This document shows, one piece after another, positions 44,500 to 55,401 of a DNA stretch of 64,000 bases (position 1 is its first letter; each line of letters opens with the position of its first letter). The notes beneath the pieces were generated by a model. It was not told the origin of the DNA. It saw nothing but the letters and a program-made list of their open reading frames with translations, and ran no database searches. Origin of the DNA: Anticarsia gemmatalis (taxonomy: Eukaryota; Arthropoda; Insecta; Lepidoptera; Erebidae); contig NC_134766.1 of NCBI RefSeq assembly GCF_050436995.1, forward strand, positions 6,200,001 to 6,264,000, in the 5' to 3' direction. Position numbers and translations under genes: made by a program.

Positions 44500-46618
44500 A
44501 TTTACCCTAGGGCTAGAAGGGCTATAGCCCGGGCCGGTTTCCTCTCTTGGGTCTGCATCTTGTCGGGGTGAGGGGACTTAGTAGAATTGAAAGGTTGGGG
44601 AAACAGTGATCGCGAGTAACAAAAAATTACTGCGCGTGTCCCTCTGTTTGCAGAGGACACAGGTGCGGGACAGGTGAGCCGTCAGTGGGAGGACGGGCTC
44701 AGTAGGCACTCACACTGCCCCGAGCTGACGAAGAGCCAGGCCGCTGCCGCCCTCGTCAACCGTCGGTTATCGTAAATCCGTCCATCCTTGACCGAGGGCC
44801 TTGCCTTAACCGGCGGGGTCGCGAGGAGACCACCTCTGTGAAAATCTCGAGTAACTCCAGCAGTGGCGCCCCCTTTAGGGGCCTTGCGTGGTCAGAGTTC
44901 ATTCGCTTTGCGGGGACCCCCGCGCCAGAAAAACCAGACGCAAGCGGCCACTGGGGCACCTCCCGCCCTCCAGTAGTATAAGGGTCACCGGATTATGGGG
45001 CCTCTACCTCGGTGGAACGATACTTGCCACCACACTCGCGGGAACTGTTTGGATAATATGAATTTGAAAACGAACCCAAATGATGTAAGTGGGAGAGGCG
45101 AGAAGCTCAAACCCGAGGAGATCGGGGGCAAGAAGCCCAGCCGTATTGACTGCATAGCATAGTTGCGGAGGGTCGGAGCACGCCCAGTTTTAGCAAGTGT
45201 CAGACAATGACCCTAAGGACAAATTCACCATCCAGCTGGCGGACACCATCCTCACTCACCACTAGGCAGTGGTGGAGGTGGCCGACAAATCCGGTCACCT
45301 CAAGGGTGACCTTTATAAAGTCCCTCAAAGACGCTGCCAGGAACGTCAAACTGGCAGTGTCGGAGTCGAGCAGGCAGTATGCCACGAAGGAGAATTTGGC
45401 GCGTCAGGCCCAGAATTATCGCTTGCAAGAGGAGGTCGATCACATGTCACAGGCAACGGCATCAACCCCCGCGCCAGAAAAACCAGGGGCAGCGTCCTCA
45501 GCTGTACCTGCTAACGCATTCGCCACGCCACCGCCACCGCACCGCAGCTCACAGGTCTCCGGACCAAGGAGAAGCAGGGTAAACAGCCGCGTCTTACAGT
45601 GCAGTGGCTTCCAAACCGCCGTTCACTAAACCGACGGCTGCCAAAGAGTAGCAGTTCGTCGGGAAAAATAGCAAGGCGCCCAAGGCTACGGAAGCCGACA
45701 AAAAGGGCAAGAAAATCAAAATCAAATCATTTATTCATTTAGGTCAAATATTGACACTTATGATAGTCGTTACAATTACTGAATCTACCACTAGCTCGGA
45801 AAGGGGGTGGAGCCTTATGAGAAGAGCTAGCAAGAAACTCACGGCCACTCTTTTCAATCGCAGAAAGATTTACAATGTGGTTGATACAATAATTGATCAT
45901 GCGAGGAGCTGCCAACAATCAGCGATATAGACTAAACGTCAATTAAGGAAAATGAATATAGTTAGGTTATTTATTTGTCTCTGATCATACCGTATGTTGG
46001 GAGCACCTACTAGCATGTGATAATAAGAATATGGGCAACAAGTGAGCACATTGGTTGTGAACAATATAAAAGAAAAAAAGTGACAGCTTTATGATTAACA
46101 TCAAATTGTATGTAACATCACCTATTTGCATCATTAAGTGCCCATATTTTACAATAGTTAGACCTACTGCTACTGAGTTTATACAATTTATGGCAAAGTT
46201 CCCTAATTTCAAAGAATCCTAATCAAGCGAGCGACTATTCCCAAGAGCTATTGTCGTTTAGATACTCATCAATTCTGTAATAAAAGAAGGAGGAAGAAGA
46301 AGGCGCCCAATCTTCGGGCTCCAGCTGCAGCTGAAGGCGGCAAAAAGCGGTGCGACATATAGAGACATTATTAGGGACGCAAAGGACAAAATAAACCAAG
46401 CCGACAATGAAATAGTCCACTTCGGGGTTGCGGCTACGGGAGCTCGAATGTTGAGCTCCCAGGGGTCAGGGACCGGAAAAGCGGATGCCCTGGCCTCTAA
46501 ATTGAGGAAAGTTATCGGGGAGGACACCTTCCGAGTGTCCAGGCCCACAAAGACCGCGGAACTGAGCATTACAGATCTGAACGACTCAGCCTGCCCAGAG
46601 GAGGTGAAGGTCGATTAA
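44500..46618 (+). mobile_element. R1-clade-like non-LTR segment (5' UTR and broken ORF1)
   Basis: Sharp rise in GC content from about 44500. 44500-45060 looks like a GC-rich 5' UTR. ORF1 traces follow in several frames: GGKKPSRIDC near 45127, SLKDAARNVKLAVSESSRQY at about 45322-45381 and LARQAQNYRLQEEVDHMSQA next. The second part from about 46290 encodes DIIRDAKDKINQADNEIVHF, VAATGARMLSSQGSGTGKAD, ALASKLRKVI, VSRPTKTAELSITDLNDSA, ending EEVKVD and a stop at 46616-46618. The VSRPTKTAEL stretch resembles the Gag-like ORF1 of R1/TRAS elements, from memory. The CCHC knuckles and all of ORF2 (endonuclease, RT) are missing. ORF1 is disrupted by stops, a frameshift and an insertion at about 45715-46270. 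Confidence 0.65.
45715..46270 (-). mobile_element. Insertion within ORF1: 3' end of another retroposon
   Basis: The minus-strand 3' end has CCTAAATGAATAAATGATTT with an AATAAA signal and a TTTGA-type tail abutting ORF1 at about 45715. The body on the plus strand carries GTCAAATATTGACACTTATG, ACTAGCTCGGAAAGGGGGTG and CTTATGAGAAGAGCTAGCAA. The same 3' end recurs at 47622-47755. The right border (about 46270) is approximate. Confidence 0.6.
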
Positions 46619-47400
46619 AGCCGATTTAATAAATAAAATTGATCAGGACAATGTAAAAAACTAATTTGTTAAAAATGAAAATAAAGTTTAGTTTTTTCAT
46701 TCCTTGATGGGGCGGAAAGCTAGCGGAGCCCAGGGCGCGCCATCTTAAAATACGCCTCTGCGAATGACTGCAATAATGCGCGGGCGCGGCGAGGGTCCTA
46801 AGGTCAAAGGGCGTAATCTCACTAAGTAGCATCGTATCACGGGACATAGTTACCAACCTTTCATCTAGTAGTGTTTTTGCTGAGTGAAAAGTAGCCAAAA
46901 CATTTTAATTATAATACTCTAATGTGTTATGTCATCTACAGTCAGGGAAAATATTAACCAGAACACTATAGTTAGTTGTCGTTTTTTCTTTTAAACGTCT
47001 GGTCTTAAATAACATAGCTCGAAAAATAATTAATGGGAGTTAGTTACTTTTCGCACAAAATATCACATACAATAAAATTACTAAGTCACTTTGATGAGTT
47101 TTCGCATTACTATTTTTTAAGACATGCCTATAGGGAGTAATGCGGAAAAAGTAGATAAGGAACTTTAATGCGTAAGTATCTTTTTCAACAAAGAAGAGAA
47201 AAAGTAATCAGGTGACTTAGTTACTTGTAACTCAACTGTCACAAATCAAATAATGTACTTAATTAAGTCTCGCGATTTACATTTTTCTAAATAATTACGT
47301 TATGAATACGAGAGTAAGACAGAAATATGGAGAAAAAATTACTGATTTTATTGGTATTTATAAGTCGATTTTGAACATTTTGTTACTTAATGACTTTTCG
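46619..47400. other. Right part of the 43753-47417 transposon, no coding region
   Basis: Includes a GC-rich patch (46695-46830) and, from 46960 on, AT-rich sequence with repeated TTAGTTACTTTTCGCA and TTTTCGCATTA motifs ahead of the right terminal repeat. Confidence 0.4.
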
Positions 47401-47621
47401 TTCTACGGGGACGATATATGTACACAAGTTCTCTTCTCATAAGTCCTATCTAGATTCAACTCCAAGAGCAACATACGTGCCAAGTCTAAGGTTCCTAGGC
47501 TTTATAGTTTTGAAGTTTGAATGCAAGTACTAGTAGACTGTGTAAAGGATGTGTCTTACAAACTTCAGTTACATATTAAAGTGCAATTGGGTACTAATAA
47601 TGTAAATTGTGTTAATTATAT

Positions 47622-47755
47622 GAATCAAAATCCAATCATTTATTCATTTAGGTCAAATATTGACACTTATGATAGTCGTAACAATTACTGAATCTACCAC
47701 TAGCTCGGAAAGGGGGTAGAGCCTTATGAGAAGAGTTAGCAAGAAACGACGATGA
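47622..47755 (-). repeat. Retroposon 3' end, second copy
   Basis: Nearly identical to the 3' part of the insertion at 45715: TCATTTATTCATTTAGGTCA, ATTGACACTTATGATAGTCG, CTAGCTCGGAAAGGGGGTAG, GAAGAGTTAGCAAGAAAC. 5' truncated. Confidence 0.8.
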
Positions 47756-47884
47756 AATGACCATCGGTTGTGCGTTTTCGTATTTTTTATGAATGTACCT
47801 TGGAACGAATATTAAAAGAAAAACTTGCGGCAAAGAAAGCGTAATAGGCAATGACCAATTTATTTCTTTTTATTTCAAAGCACT

Positions 47885-48070
47885 CTAAGCTTGGCTTTGC
47901 AACTGCTACCATACCAGACTAAAACCGTTTTTAACGTGTTCCCCAAAGCACGGAGACTCTTGGCACAATTTTGTTACTGTTGGGGCCACTCATTCATTTA
48001 TGTAATAAATACTAAACAAACATTTTCCTCAGCCACATATCGTTTACCAACCCGTAAGCTGACATAGCTA
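47885..48070 (+). repeat. SINE-like repeat C, diverged copy
   Basis: TAACGTGTTCCCCAAAGCAC, GGGGCCACTCATTCATTTAT and ATCGTTTACCAACCCGTAAG follow the repeat C order with a short insertion. Confidence 0.5.
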
Positions 48071-49448
48071 TAAAGTAAAGCTAAATTCCTACGTCTATAC
48101 CAACCAGATAATTATATCTATTATACAAATATTCTCTGAAACTTATAAATATGGCGTTGAGCTAAACAACGTGAAACTAATTAACATAGTTGTAAACAGA
48201 GGCGGAAGTCGCTCAGGTGGAAATTAATTTACTTTGATCTACTGTTACCGCAACTTATGCTGTGGACTTGTGTCTGACTATCTCCTGTGTGGAGACTTTC
48301 ATGTATTTAGATATTAATTTTAGTGAGAAGGAACACGGGTTGAGTAACTTTGTGTGTGTGAATATAGTCGCAAGCCACTGCGGGGAAGTAATATAATAAA
48401 TACATTCAAGAGAAATTGAGAACTTCCCTTTTTAAAAGCTGTTAAAAGCAAGAGATTTTGGAGGAGAGTGTGCTTGAACGACGGCGCGGCGTTCATATTG
48501 TTTTCTTGCACTTCGCTGCGAAATTCCTAATTTTTATTATTTTAATTCTTTGCAATGGCTTGCGGCTATGTTCAGACACAAAATTTTTTTTGGTGTGAGT
48601 TATTCTTAGTTGTTTTTAGAAGGAAATTGAAGTAGCATTATATGCCTAGATAAGACCGAACACTATAAAGATAATGGTGGTAAATCATCACCATTTATTG
48701 CAATAAAAACGACCATAAAATTAATAAAATCGCAATGAATACAAGTAAAATATTCACCATTTTATCACAATAACATTGTTTTCGAAACAATCACAACGAT
48801 CTCGTTGAATTGACTTTTGTGTGCAAAATTTCATTCAAATAAAACGTAATAAAAACAAGTTGTTTCATCGCATTCCCGTTGACGGACGCGGAATGAAAAA
48901 TGATGAATGGGAAGATAAGATAGCGCAGTATTCTGTTAAAAAGTTCCGAGCTTTTTCGCAATGGTTTGCAACTCAAATTCCAACTTTTCAATGGCTGGAA
49001 AAAACTATTTTTTCGTAGAATTTTCACTGTTTCAATAGGCGATCGAAAAAGTGGAAAGTCCATTGATATTTTTGATGATTGAGGATCAAATAAGAGGGTC
49101 TGGATGGAAAATATCGTTTTCGAATTGAAGCGAATGAATTGGATGGATTCGAGTGTTTCCCGAAAATGTATAGACAATTTTTCTGAGATGGCTTCTTTTC
49201 ATGTAGAATATTATGCACATTATTAATGACAACTAGATTCCAAATAAATATGATTTAGTTTGATAGTCGTCAGAAAACCTATAACATTTTTAAAGCTGGA
49301 TGTTTTTCATGCATCATGCCTGTTGTACCTAAAGGTATAAGCAGATGTTTATTTGTGTGGTTATTGTAGTCGTGTATTTGCGACATTTCCAATTATTTAT
49401 CGATTATTATAATAGCAGAAAGCCTGATAGCACTTTTTTTTTCTTTTT
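48071..49448. other. No gene supported
   Basis: Overlapping open frames on both strands at 48791-49218 have no recognised domain. The stretch is somewhat richer in GAA/TTC than its surroundings. Otherwise AT-rich. Confidence 0.35.
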
Positions 49449-49632
49449 TTTTCTCTTGTGTCGCGGGGACTTTTACAAACATACAAACAACGGACACAAA
49501 GCACAACCAGACCCGAAACAATTATTTGTGGATCGCACAAATAATTGTCCCGTGTGGGAATCGAACCCACGACCTCCCGTTGCAGTGGTATCGGCGTGGC
49601 GACCTAAACCACTGCGCCACGGAGGCAGTCAG
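49449..49632 (-). repeat. SINE-A, near full-length, minus strand
   Basis: Head (right side, minus): CCGTGGCGCAGTGGTTTAGG with A box, B box GTGGGTTCGATTCCC; then CAATTATTTGTGCGATCCAC, GGTCTGGTTGTGCTTTGTGT and GTCCCCGCGACACAAGAG. It is the cleanest SINE-A copy in the window. A short CACGGAGGCA repeat follows its head at about 49633-49642. Confidence 0.9.
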
Positions 49633-50097
49633 TCACGGAGGCACTTTACCTAAACTGAGACTTAAACCCGGAACTTTGAAGAAGTTACCAACAACAGACT
49701 AGAAAAGCAGTTACATTGATCATATATTATACTACCTAAAAAAGTACCTAAAAATCTGATAAGCATTCTATTAAAGAGAGCCACAATTCACTGGTCAACC
49801 CTTTGCGGTTAACAACAAGTAGAGCTGTGGGCTCTGGAAATTCAAACTATCTACGTTACATCAAAGCTGAATAGCGCGAATGAGTGGTACAGAGTGTAAA
49901 CATCACAGGTATTCTCTGTATCTGTACATACATTAGTACTGTACTGAATTATTCTGTTTACAAGTAGGTTTTGACGGCTTTGATTCAATTTGTATGATAA
50001 ATCCGTTGTAATAGGACTTTTAACACCTTAAGTGCCAGTTATTCAAACTAAAAAAACTACGTAAAAAAAATTATCTCCGTTTTCCCAGACGTAATAA
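49633..50097. other. No gene seen
   Basis: No coding exon or element recognised. Confidence 0.35.
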
Positions 50098-50309
50098 TAG
50101 GTCGGGGAAAAGTCTTTTCGCATTATAGAATGTATGAACTTGTAATAAAATCTTTTCTCTACACAAAAAAGCTCGATATTTGGGTACCTTACGAGCTCAC
50201 TGTAAGAAACCTAATGAATCGTGTACTCATTTGTGATTCTTGAAACCAAAGAGATTTTATTACGAGTTCATACATACTATAATGCGAAAAGACTTTTTCC
50301 TCGACCTAA
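50098..50309. mobile_element. MITE-B, full palindromic copy
   Basis: Left end TAGGTCGGGGAAAAGTCTTT with TCGCATTATAGAATGTATGA; right end TCATACATACTATAATGCGA with AAAGACTTTTTCCTCGACCTA. About 60-bp inverted arms, TA at both borders. Matches 5943-6113 internally. A Tc1/mariner-type non-autonomous element is likely. Confidence 0.85.
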
Positions 50310-50893
50310 TAGATAGACTCAAACGTGAATACGCATTTTACTTTAAAAGACCTGACGATTCGGCGCAGGTTGCAGTCGTCGTAGTCGCAGACTAATATTT
50401 AATAAACATGCAACCCAAAAGTTTAAAAGTTATGATAAACCCAGCGATCTGAAGTAGGTATAACATAGGAGGGCGATTTCTTGCCAATATAAAAAAAATA
50501 TCAATGAGTAGCTATCAGGAAATTTCGTATGTAAAACCGATAAGCACTCATACTCATAGCATATCTTTACTATATTTATTAAAGCAAAAGTTTGTATAAT
50601 ACGTTTTCACAACAAGACGTAATTGAAGACCTGAAGTGAAACATCAGATTTTTTACTAACTCTTGAGTTTTTGAAATAGGAGATGAAACTTATAACGTGG
50701 GCGGAGCTACACGAGTCAGCTAATTACGTGGCGTATCTATTAACAATATAAGTAAATTAAAACTGTAAAGATGAAAGTAAATACTGTTAACGAATATAGC
50801 TGATGCACTTTTGTACCTATACTAGTTTTCCGCCCGCAGCTATGCCCGCGTTGAATTTTACGCGCTTCGGAGGAAAATACCAAAAACCTTTTC
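50310..50893. other. No gene seen
   Basis: A Helitron-like 3' remnant at about 50695-50725 (GTGGGCGGAGCTACACGAGT then CAGCTAA). A retroposon-like piece near 50825-50880 (GTTTTCCGCCCGCAGC). Confidence 0.35.
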
Positions 50894-51016
50894 TTACCCC
50901 CGGTTTCTGAGTTACATGTAGCGGTAGTTTATCTATTCAATAGCGTTTTATCTCATATAGAAAAAACAGTTTGATTACATTAACTATCGCTAAATATGCC
51001 TCAGAAACTGGGCATT
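50894..51016. mobile_element. MITE (GGTTTCTGAGT family), full copy
   Basis: Left end TTACCCCCGGTTTCTGAGTT, right end TGCCTCAGAAACTGGGCATT; the inner arm has GTAGCGGTAGTTTATCTATT with the shorter complement AACTATCGCTAAATATGCC. About 120 bp. Confidence 0.7.
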
Positions 51017-51830
51017 AGTGCTCCTCTACACTTTCTAAGGTATCTTCAAACCAAATTTCAGTTTTCTACTCTAAGTAGTTTTGGCTGTGCGTTGTCCATC
51101 AGTCAATCACTCAGTAACGGCAGAGTTTTATGTATTGTATTGTATTTTATAAGTGATCGACGGTTGCCAAAGCTACCTCTTTTTTTCGTTTTGATTGAAT
51201 ACGATCGATTGCGGTTACGAAACGAAAATCGCTTTTTCCTGCATCCACGTGAATGTGACGTTCCGAATGTCCATTCGATTTTCACGAGACTATTTTTAGA
51301 AGTAATCCGGAGTTCGTTACCTGCTTGATATTTGGCAATAGGCTCTCTACCTATTATCATGGCTAACATTGTAAATAGCGAAACGTGGGTGTATTACAAA
51401 CGCGTCTGTCGAGACCTCCGACTATGCTTGGTGGATGTATTTACATACTATACAGCAATTGACTATTTTATTGATAATATAAAACTCAAAGGTGACTGAT
51501 TGACGTAATGACCTATCAACGCACAGCCCAAACCACTGGACGGATCGGGCTGAAATTTTGCATTCAAGTAGGCATTCGCTAAGAAAAGATTCAATCTATC
51601 CCCAAAATATTTAGATCAATTCTACCCCCAAAGGGATAAAATAGGAGATGAAAAAAAATCTGTCTTAACTCACGAACCACGCAGCCTAAGTAGCGGTAAA
51701 GAACTAGAAAATATATACCTATATACTACAGAGCAATTGACATAATTTGATGAATAAAACTAATTTAGTTGAAAACGTAGAACTGTAAACGTAATAAGTC
51801 ATTCTTATAAATTGTTCTCGTCTTACTCAG
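51017..51830. other. No gene supported; retroposon-like remnants
   Basis: 51480-51700 (CAACGCACAGCCCAAACCAC, TGGACGGATCGGGCTGAAAT, CCCCAAAGGGATAAAATAGG) has the look of an old lepidopteran interspersed repeat. Confidence 0.35.
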
Positions 51831-51988
51831 GTCGAGGCAGCAAGTAAAGGGTTGAAAGCCATTAGGGACTGTAAGGATACGTCCAAACTAGACGAACAAT
51901 TCGTGATGTTCGACCTCAGAGGCAGCGAAACTATCGACCAGAGTAAATTGAACAATCCAACCGAGCGACTTATCAGCTTGATAGTGAA
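51831..51988 (+). CDS. Candidate coding exon of an unknown gene
   Basis: A strong acceptor (TTGTTCTCGTCTTACTCAG) precedes a frame open for 66 codons with composition unlike the flanks: VEAASKGLKAIRDCKDTSKL, then DEQFVMFDLRGSETIDQSKL and NNPTERLISLIVK. Donor candidates are weak (GTGAAG after 51983, GTTAAT after 51988); otherwise the frame stops at 52029-52031 after an AT-rich tail. I recognise no family. It could be one exon of a gene whose others lie out of sight, or a piece of a transposon protein. Confidence 0.35.
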
Positions 51989-52733
51989 GTTAATAAAAAA
52001 AACAGCATTTTTTTCTGTTTTGCATGAATAGAAAAAAAAAAGTTGTCTTTTTTTGTTCCTAATAATTTATTTCTTTAAGTTAAGATTTGCCGAAGCAATA
52101 GATTATTCCTGGAAAGAACATGGAGTGTACACTTTTTTCAAAAGGTGAGATGACATAAGAAAATAATAAGAAAATACTCGTATTTGTCACTACAAGGCTA
52201 TCCATTCAACATATAATATATTTGAATCCCATTTTTTTTTATAAACCGTAACTCAAAATCTCGATGGCACTTTTTTTACCTAACAGAACCTACGCCTTAT
52301 ACATCTCCACCCTAACAACCCTATTCATAGTTTACACAATACAACTGTAGCTCCGAATTATAATTATATTATTTAGCAATGGATCTTTGGGTCGAGTCTT
52401 CGGAATAACATCAAATACAACCCCCGGGGGCTGATTCAAGGGACGTACGATATAACTATGTACTGATATTCGTTAGGTAATCACATTAGCTGTTCAATGG
52501 AATTAATGGAACAATGTATTTGGATAATGTTTTGAGTAAATTGAGTATACGGTTGTGTGCGTTGATATTTGATTCTTTGGTCGAGTTAATACTCGATTGT
52601 AGTCATGTAGAAGTTAATCTCTTGAATTTTAAAGAAAATAGTTCTCGCGATATACGCTTATATGGTGCAGTTTTTCATACATTTGTCGACAGTCGGATTA
52701 CTAGTAATTGTTTTGACGTAACTTTATGTCTAA
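51989..52733. other. No gene seen
   Basis: AT-rich sequence; a 75-residue open frame at 52514-52741 has no recognised content. Confidence 0.35.
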
Positions 52734-52925
52734 CTAGCTGACCCGGCAAATGTTGTTATGCCATATACATTGAAAAAGAAATAGTGTCACTTAGGGGTAT
52801 GAAAAATAGATGTTGGCCGATTCTCAGACTTACTCAATATGCTCACAAAATTTCATGAGAATCGGTCAAGCCGTTTCGGAGGAGTATGGCAACGAAAACT
52901 GTGACGCGAGAATTTTATATATTAG
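52734..52925 (-). repeat. Helitron-like or RTE-like repeat (CTAGCTGACCCGGCAAATG type)
   Basis: Left edge (plus) CTAGCTGACCCGGCAAATGT; body GATGTTGGCCGATTCTCAGA, CTTACTCAATATGCTC, ATCGGTCAAGCCGTTTCGGA, GGAGTATGGCAACGAAAACT; right edge GAATTTTATATATTAGATT. A piece of the same body lies at about 15960-16000. Orientation and class are not certain. Confidence 0.55.
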
Positions 52926-53707
52926 ATTCAGGCACAGTAACTTGAAAAATATATAAACTATTACTCACTATACGATAGATACACAAACAAGACAAAATAA
53001 AAAATAATTATTTATTTATTTAGACTAACAAATTATTTTATTTTTAAAACATATTTTCGCAATAAATCGGTTTACTTTCATCTCCCATAATCCGTATACA
53101 TACATAACCCAACCAAAATAAGACCCTTCTCCTTGAAATCGTCAAACAAAAGATAAATATACAAAACAAAAGAACTTCATCTGAACTTAATTAGGAAGCT
53201 TGAGAAGTGCCTTAAAACCTGAGGTAAGACAACTCAGCAACTATAGCGCGATCGCTCTTAACCCTTCAAGAGGTTATTAATGAGCATTTGGAGGTTACAA
53301 GAGTACTCCGCCCTCTAGGGTCCTCTCTACAAGATGGTACCTCTGAGGTACTTTGAGGTCCTTGACTCGGCTTGCCGTATTTATCTTTTTTTTGAAGTAA
53401 TGTCTTGAGTAAGTGTCCGTGCCTGGCTTTTGTTACGTTCTTTTGAAGTAGGTATCTCGTAGCGCTGTGTAAATCAGAATATACGTCTGTGGATGTCCGC
53501 TACATTTATTACGATTACGCCTGGTTCTGTTGAGTTAATAATGCCAAAGAAAATAGCATACGTTTCGCGTACACGAAGCATCAACCACACCTTTGCAAAA
53601 CTATTCAATTTAGTACATTTTAAAGCAAGTTTCTGCCATTTCCAAATGCGTGTTCGCGTCAATTCCAATATTCTATTATACATTAAGTTTCCGCCGTCGG
53701 ACTACTG
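52926..53707. other. No gene supported; GC-richer patch
   Basis: 53200-53390 is GC-richer than the surroundings (CTCCGCCCTCTAGGGTCCTC) but has stops in all frames I read. It could be an untranslated region; nothing ties it to a gene. Confidence 0.3.
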
Positions 53708-53892
53708 TAGCTCGATTCTCTACTGCTATCGACTACCGACAACCGACCTGTCATCGAGAAATTTTGTATGAACATCTGATCAGCGCCTCTGACGGGTGTC
53801 GTAGGACATATTTTGGCAATACATTGTAAATGTCAAAATTTCGATAGCTAGTTTCGTTGTCGATAGTCGATAGTGGTAGAGAATCGAGGTAC
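53708..53892. mobile_element. MITE-A, full palindromic copy
   Basis: Left arm TAGCTCGATTCTCTACTGCT with CGACTACCGACAACCGACC; core ATCAGCGCCTCTGACGGGTG and TTTTGGCAATACATTGTAAA; right arm GTCGATAGTCGATAGTGGTA ending GAGAATCGAGGTA. Confidence 0.85.
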
Positions 53893-55258
53893 TGTTAACT
53901 GGTTAAAAACTTATACTTACAATATTGTTTTGTTTGCTACAATATATACTACTCATTACAATAATTGGCAACTAATAATAATGATTGCCCTAACGATTAC
54001 ACAAAATGTAATCATACGTTATTCGGACAAATGTTCTACATGCTAAAATCTACGGCCGAAATCTATTTGTTTTATTATCCCGAAGCGGTACGATTTATCC
54101 ATTCTATTCTATAAATAAGCTCTCTCGCTGTTCCCTAAGTCCCTAGACAGTGCGGACGGTTGGAGAATATTTTTACAGATCAATACAGGACATAAAACAA
54201 GGTGGAATCTTCCCGAGGGATAGGTGAATATAACCAGGGTAGCTACTTACTGACAGTAATGGTCCTTGTAATCATAATGTACTACGATATCTGCGGCTTG
54301 TGGATCGTAGTTGGTCTCTAAATGTTTGGATGATGTTTTGTTGCTCAATCACGCAAGAACTACTGAACAGATTCTGATGAAATTTGGTAAACAGATAGTT
54401 TATACTTTGTATTATAACATAGGATTTTTGATCTCTGAAAACACTTCCACGCAGATTGTCGGACGAATATTGGGAGTTGTATGTTAGTAAAAATCTCCAT
54501 GTTTTCTTAAGAAACTTACACGGCTACGCGTATAATAAAGCCTCATTGTGTTTCGTAAAGAATCTTATCAACAAATTGATGGATCGATGGATTTAATGAC
54601 TTAGCATTTTGTATAAATAGGTCTCTATTGTCATGGCAACTAATAAAAATAAAATAGTAACACAATATGGCAAAGTTGATATAGTTCTTGAACGTGATGG
54701 ACTCAAGTCCTGACCCTTTCCCTTGCTCAGAGAAAAGACTCTTGCCCAGCAGGGGGATATTAATAGGCTTAAAAACAGTGGAACCCAGAGTCCCATAACC
54801 CGGTTGGAGAAACGGAAATATTTTTAGATGTTTTTGTATGAGAATTCAGGGGCATCGGAGGGTCGATGGGTGTCCCTGAAAATAGCAATAGACTAACGTT
54901 CTACTTACATAAAATCAGGAACATAGAACATTTCTGTGTACAGCATTGATAGCGGAATGAGTAACACTGTATATTTTATTTCCTTACTTTATAAATTCAA
55001 GCTAAAAAACGGCCTTACTAAAATTCTACATCAGAAAGAAACAAAACAACGCACATCCAATCATTTCGTTATAGCTTCGACCAGTTACTATACAGATCCG
55101 ATATAGCTAGATCTATACGGATTAACGCTTCCAAATTGAACGCACGTCGAATATTCCTGAATGCACCGGAATACACCGCACTGCTGGCGACTCACTGAAA
55201 ATCCAGTAGTTGTTCGCCAGTCCTATGTAGACATACGCACTCATATACATGTAGAGCA
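53893..55258. other. No gene seen; repeat fragments
   Basis: A retroposon-like stretch at about 54330-54480 (CGCAAGAACTACTGAACAGA, TTCTGATGAAATTTGGTAAA). A plus-strand SINE-D 3' fragment at 54690-54775 (CGTGATGGACTCAAGTC, AGACTCTTGCCCAGCAGG). Confidence 0.4.
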
Positions 55259-55401
55259 ATTCTCTACAGTCGGTACTGTGGAGTATCGAGAGTTTGACAT
55301 TTAAAATATACTGCCAAAATAGTTTTTACGGAGCCCTGTAGAGGCGCTAAACAGATTTTCGTGTAAAATTTTTCGATAGCTAGCCGGTTGTAAGTAGTCG
55401 T
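55259..55401. mobile_element. MITE-A, right end missing
   Basis: ATTCTCTACAGTCGGTACTG, GAGTATCGAGAGTTTGACAT, ACTGCCAAAATAGTTTTTAC, TAGAGGCGCTAAACAGATTT and GATAGCTAGCCGGTTGTAAG; the last 25 bp of the right arm are missing. Confidence 0.75.

Larger units (their letters stand above)
43753..47417. mobile_element. 3.66-kb DNA transposon with CGTCCCCGTAGA inverted ends
   Basis: Left end ATATCGTCCCCGTAGAGCGA continuing AAAATCACTAA; the right end is the near-complement (TTAATGACTTTTCGTTCTAC then GGGGACGATAT). A core of about 27 bp matches with a few mismatches. Both ends carry repeated subterminal motifs, TTAGTTACTTTTCAC/TTAGTTACTTTTCGC and GTTTTCGCAT, as in transposase-binding arrays. On the minus strand at about 44372-44495 there is an open piece reading ARKDLLNLCVKGVILSELYP then WYESLPVSNDVLDRLCEPDV and a stop, perhaps the C-terminus of its own transposase. 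The middle is occupied by an R1-type retroelement segment. I do not recognise the superfamily. Confidence 0.65.

Noticed and set aside
45207..45629. 140-residue protein as a host gene
   Set aside because: The sequence is the broken ORF1 of an R1-like retroelement: repeat context, stops and frameshift around it.
48791..49218. Overlapping open frames on both strands
   Set aside because: Both strands are equally open, which points to low stop density from composition; no domain recognised.
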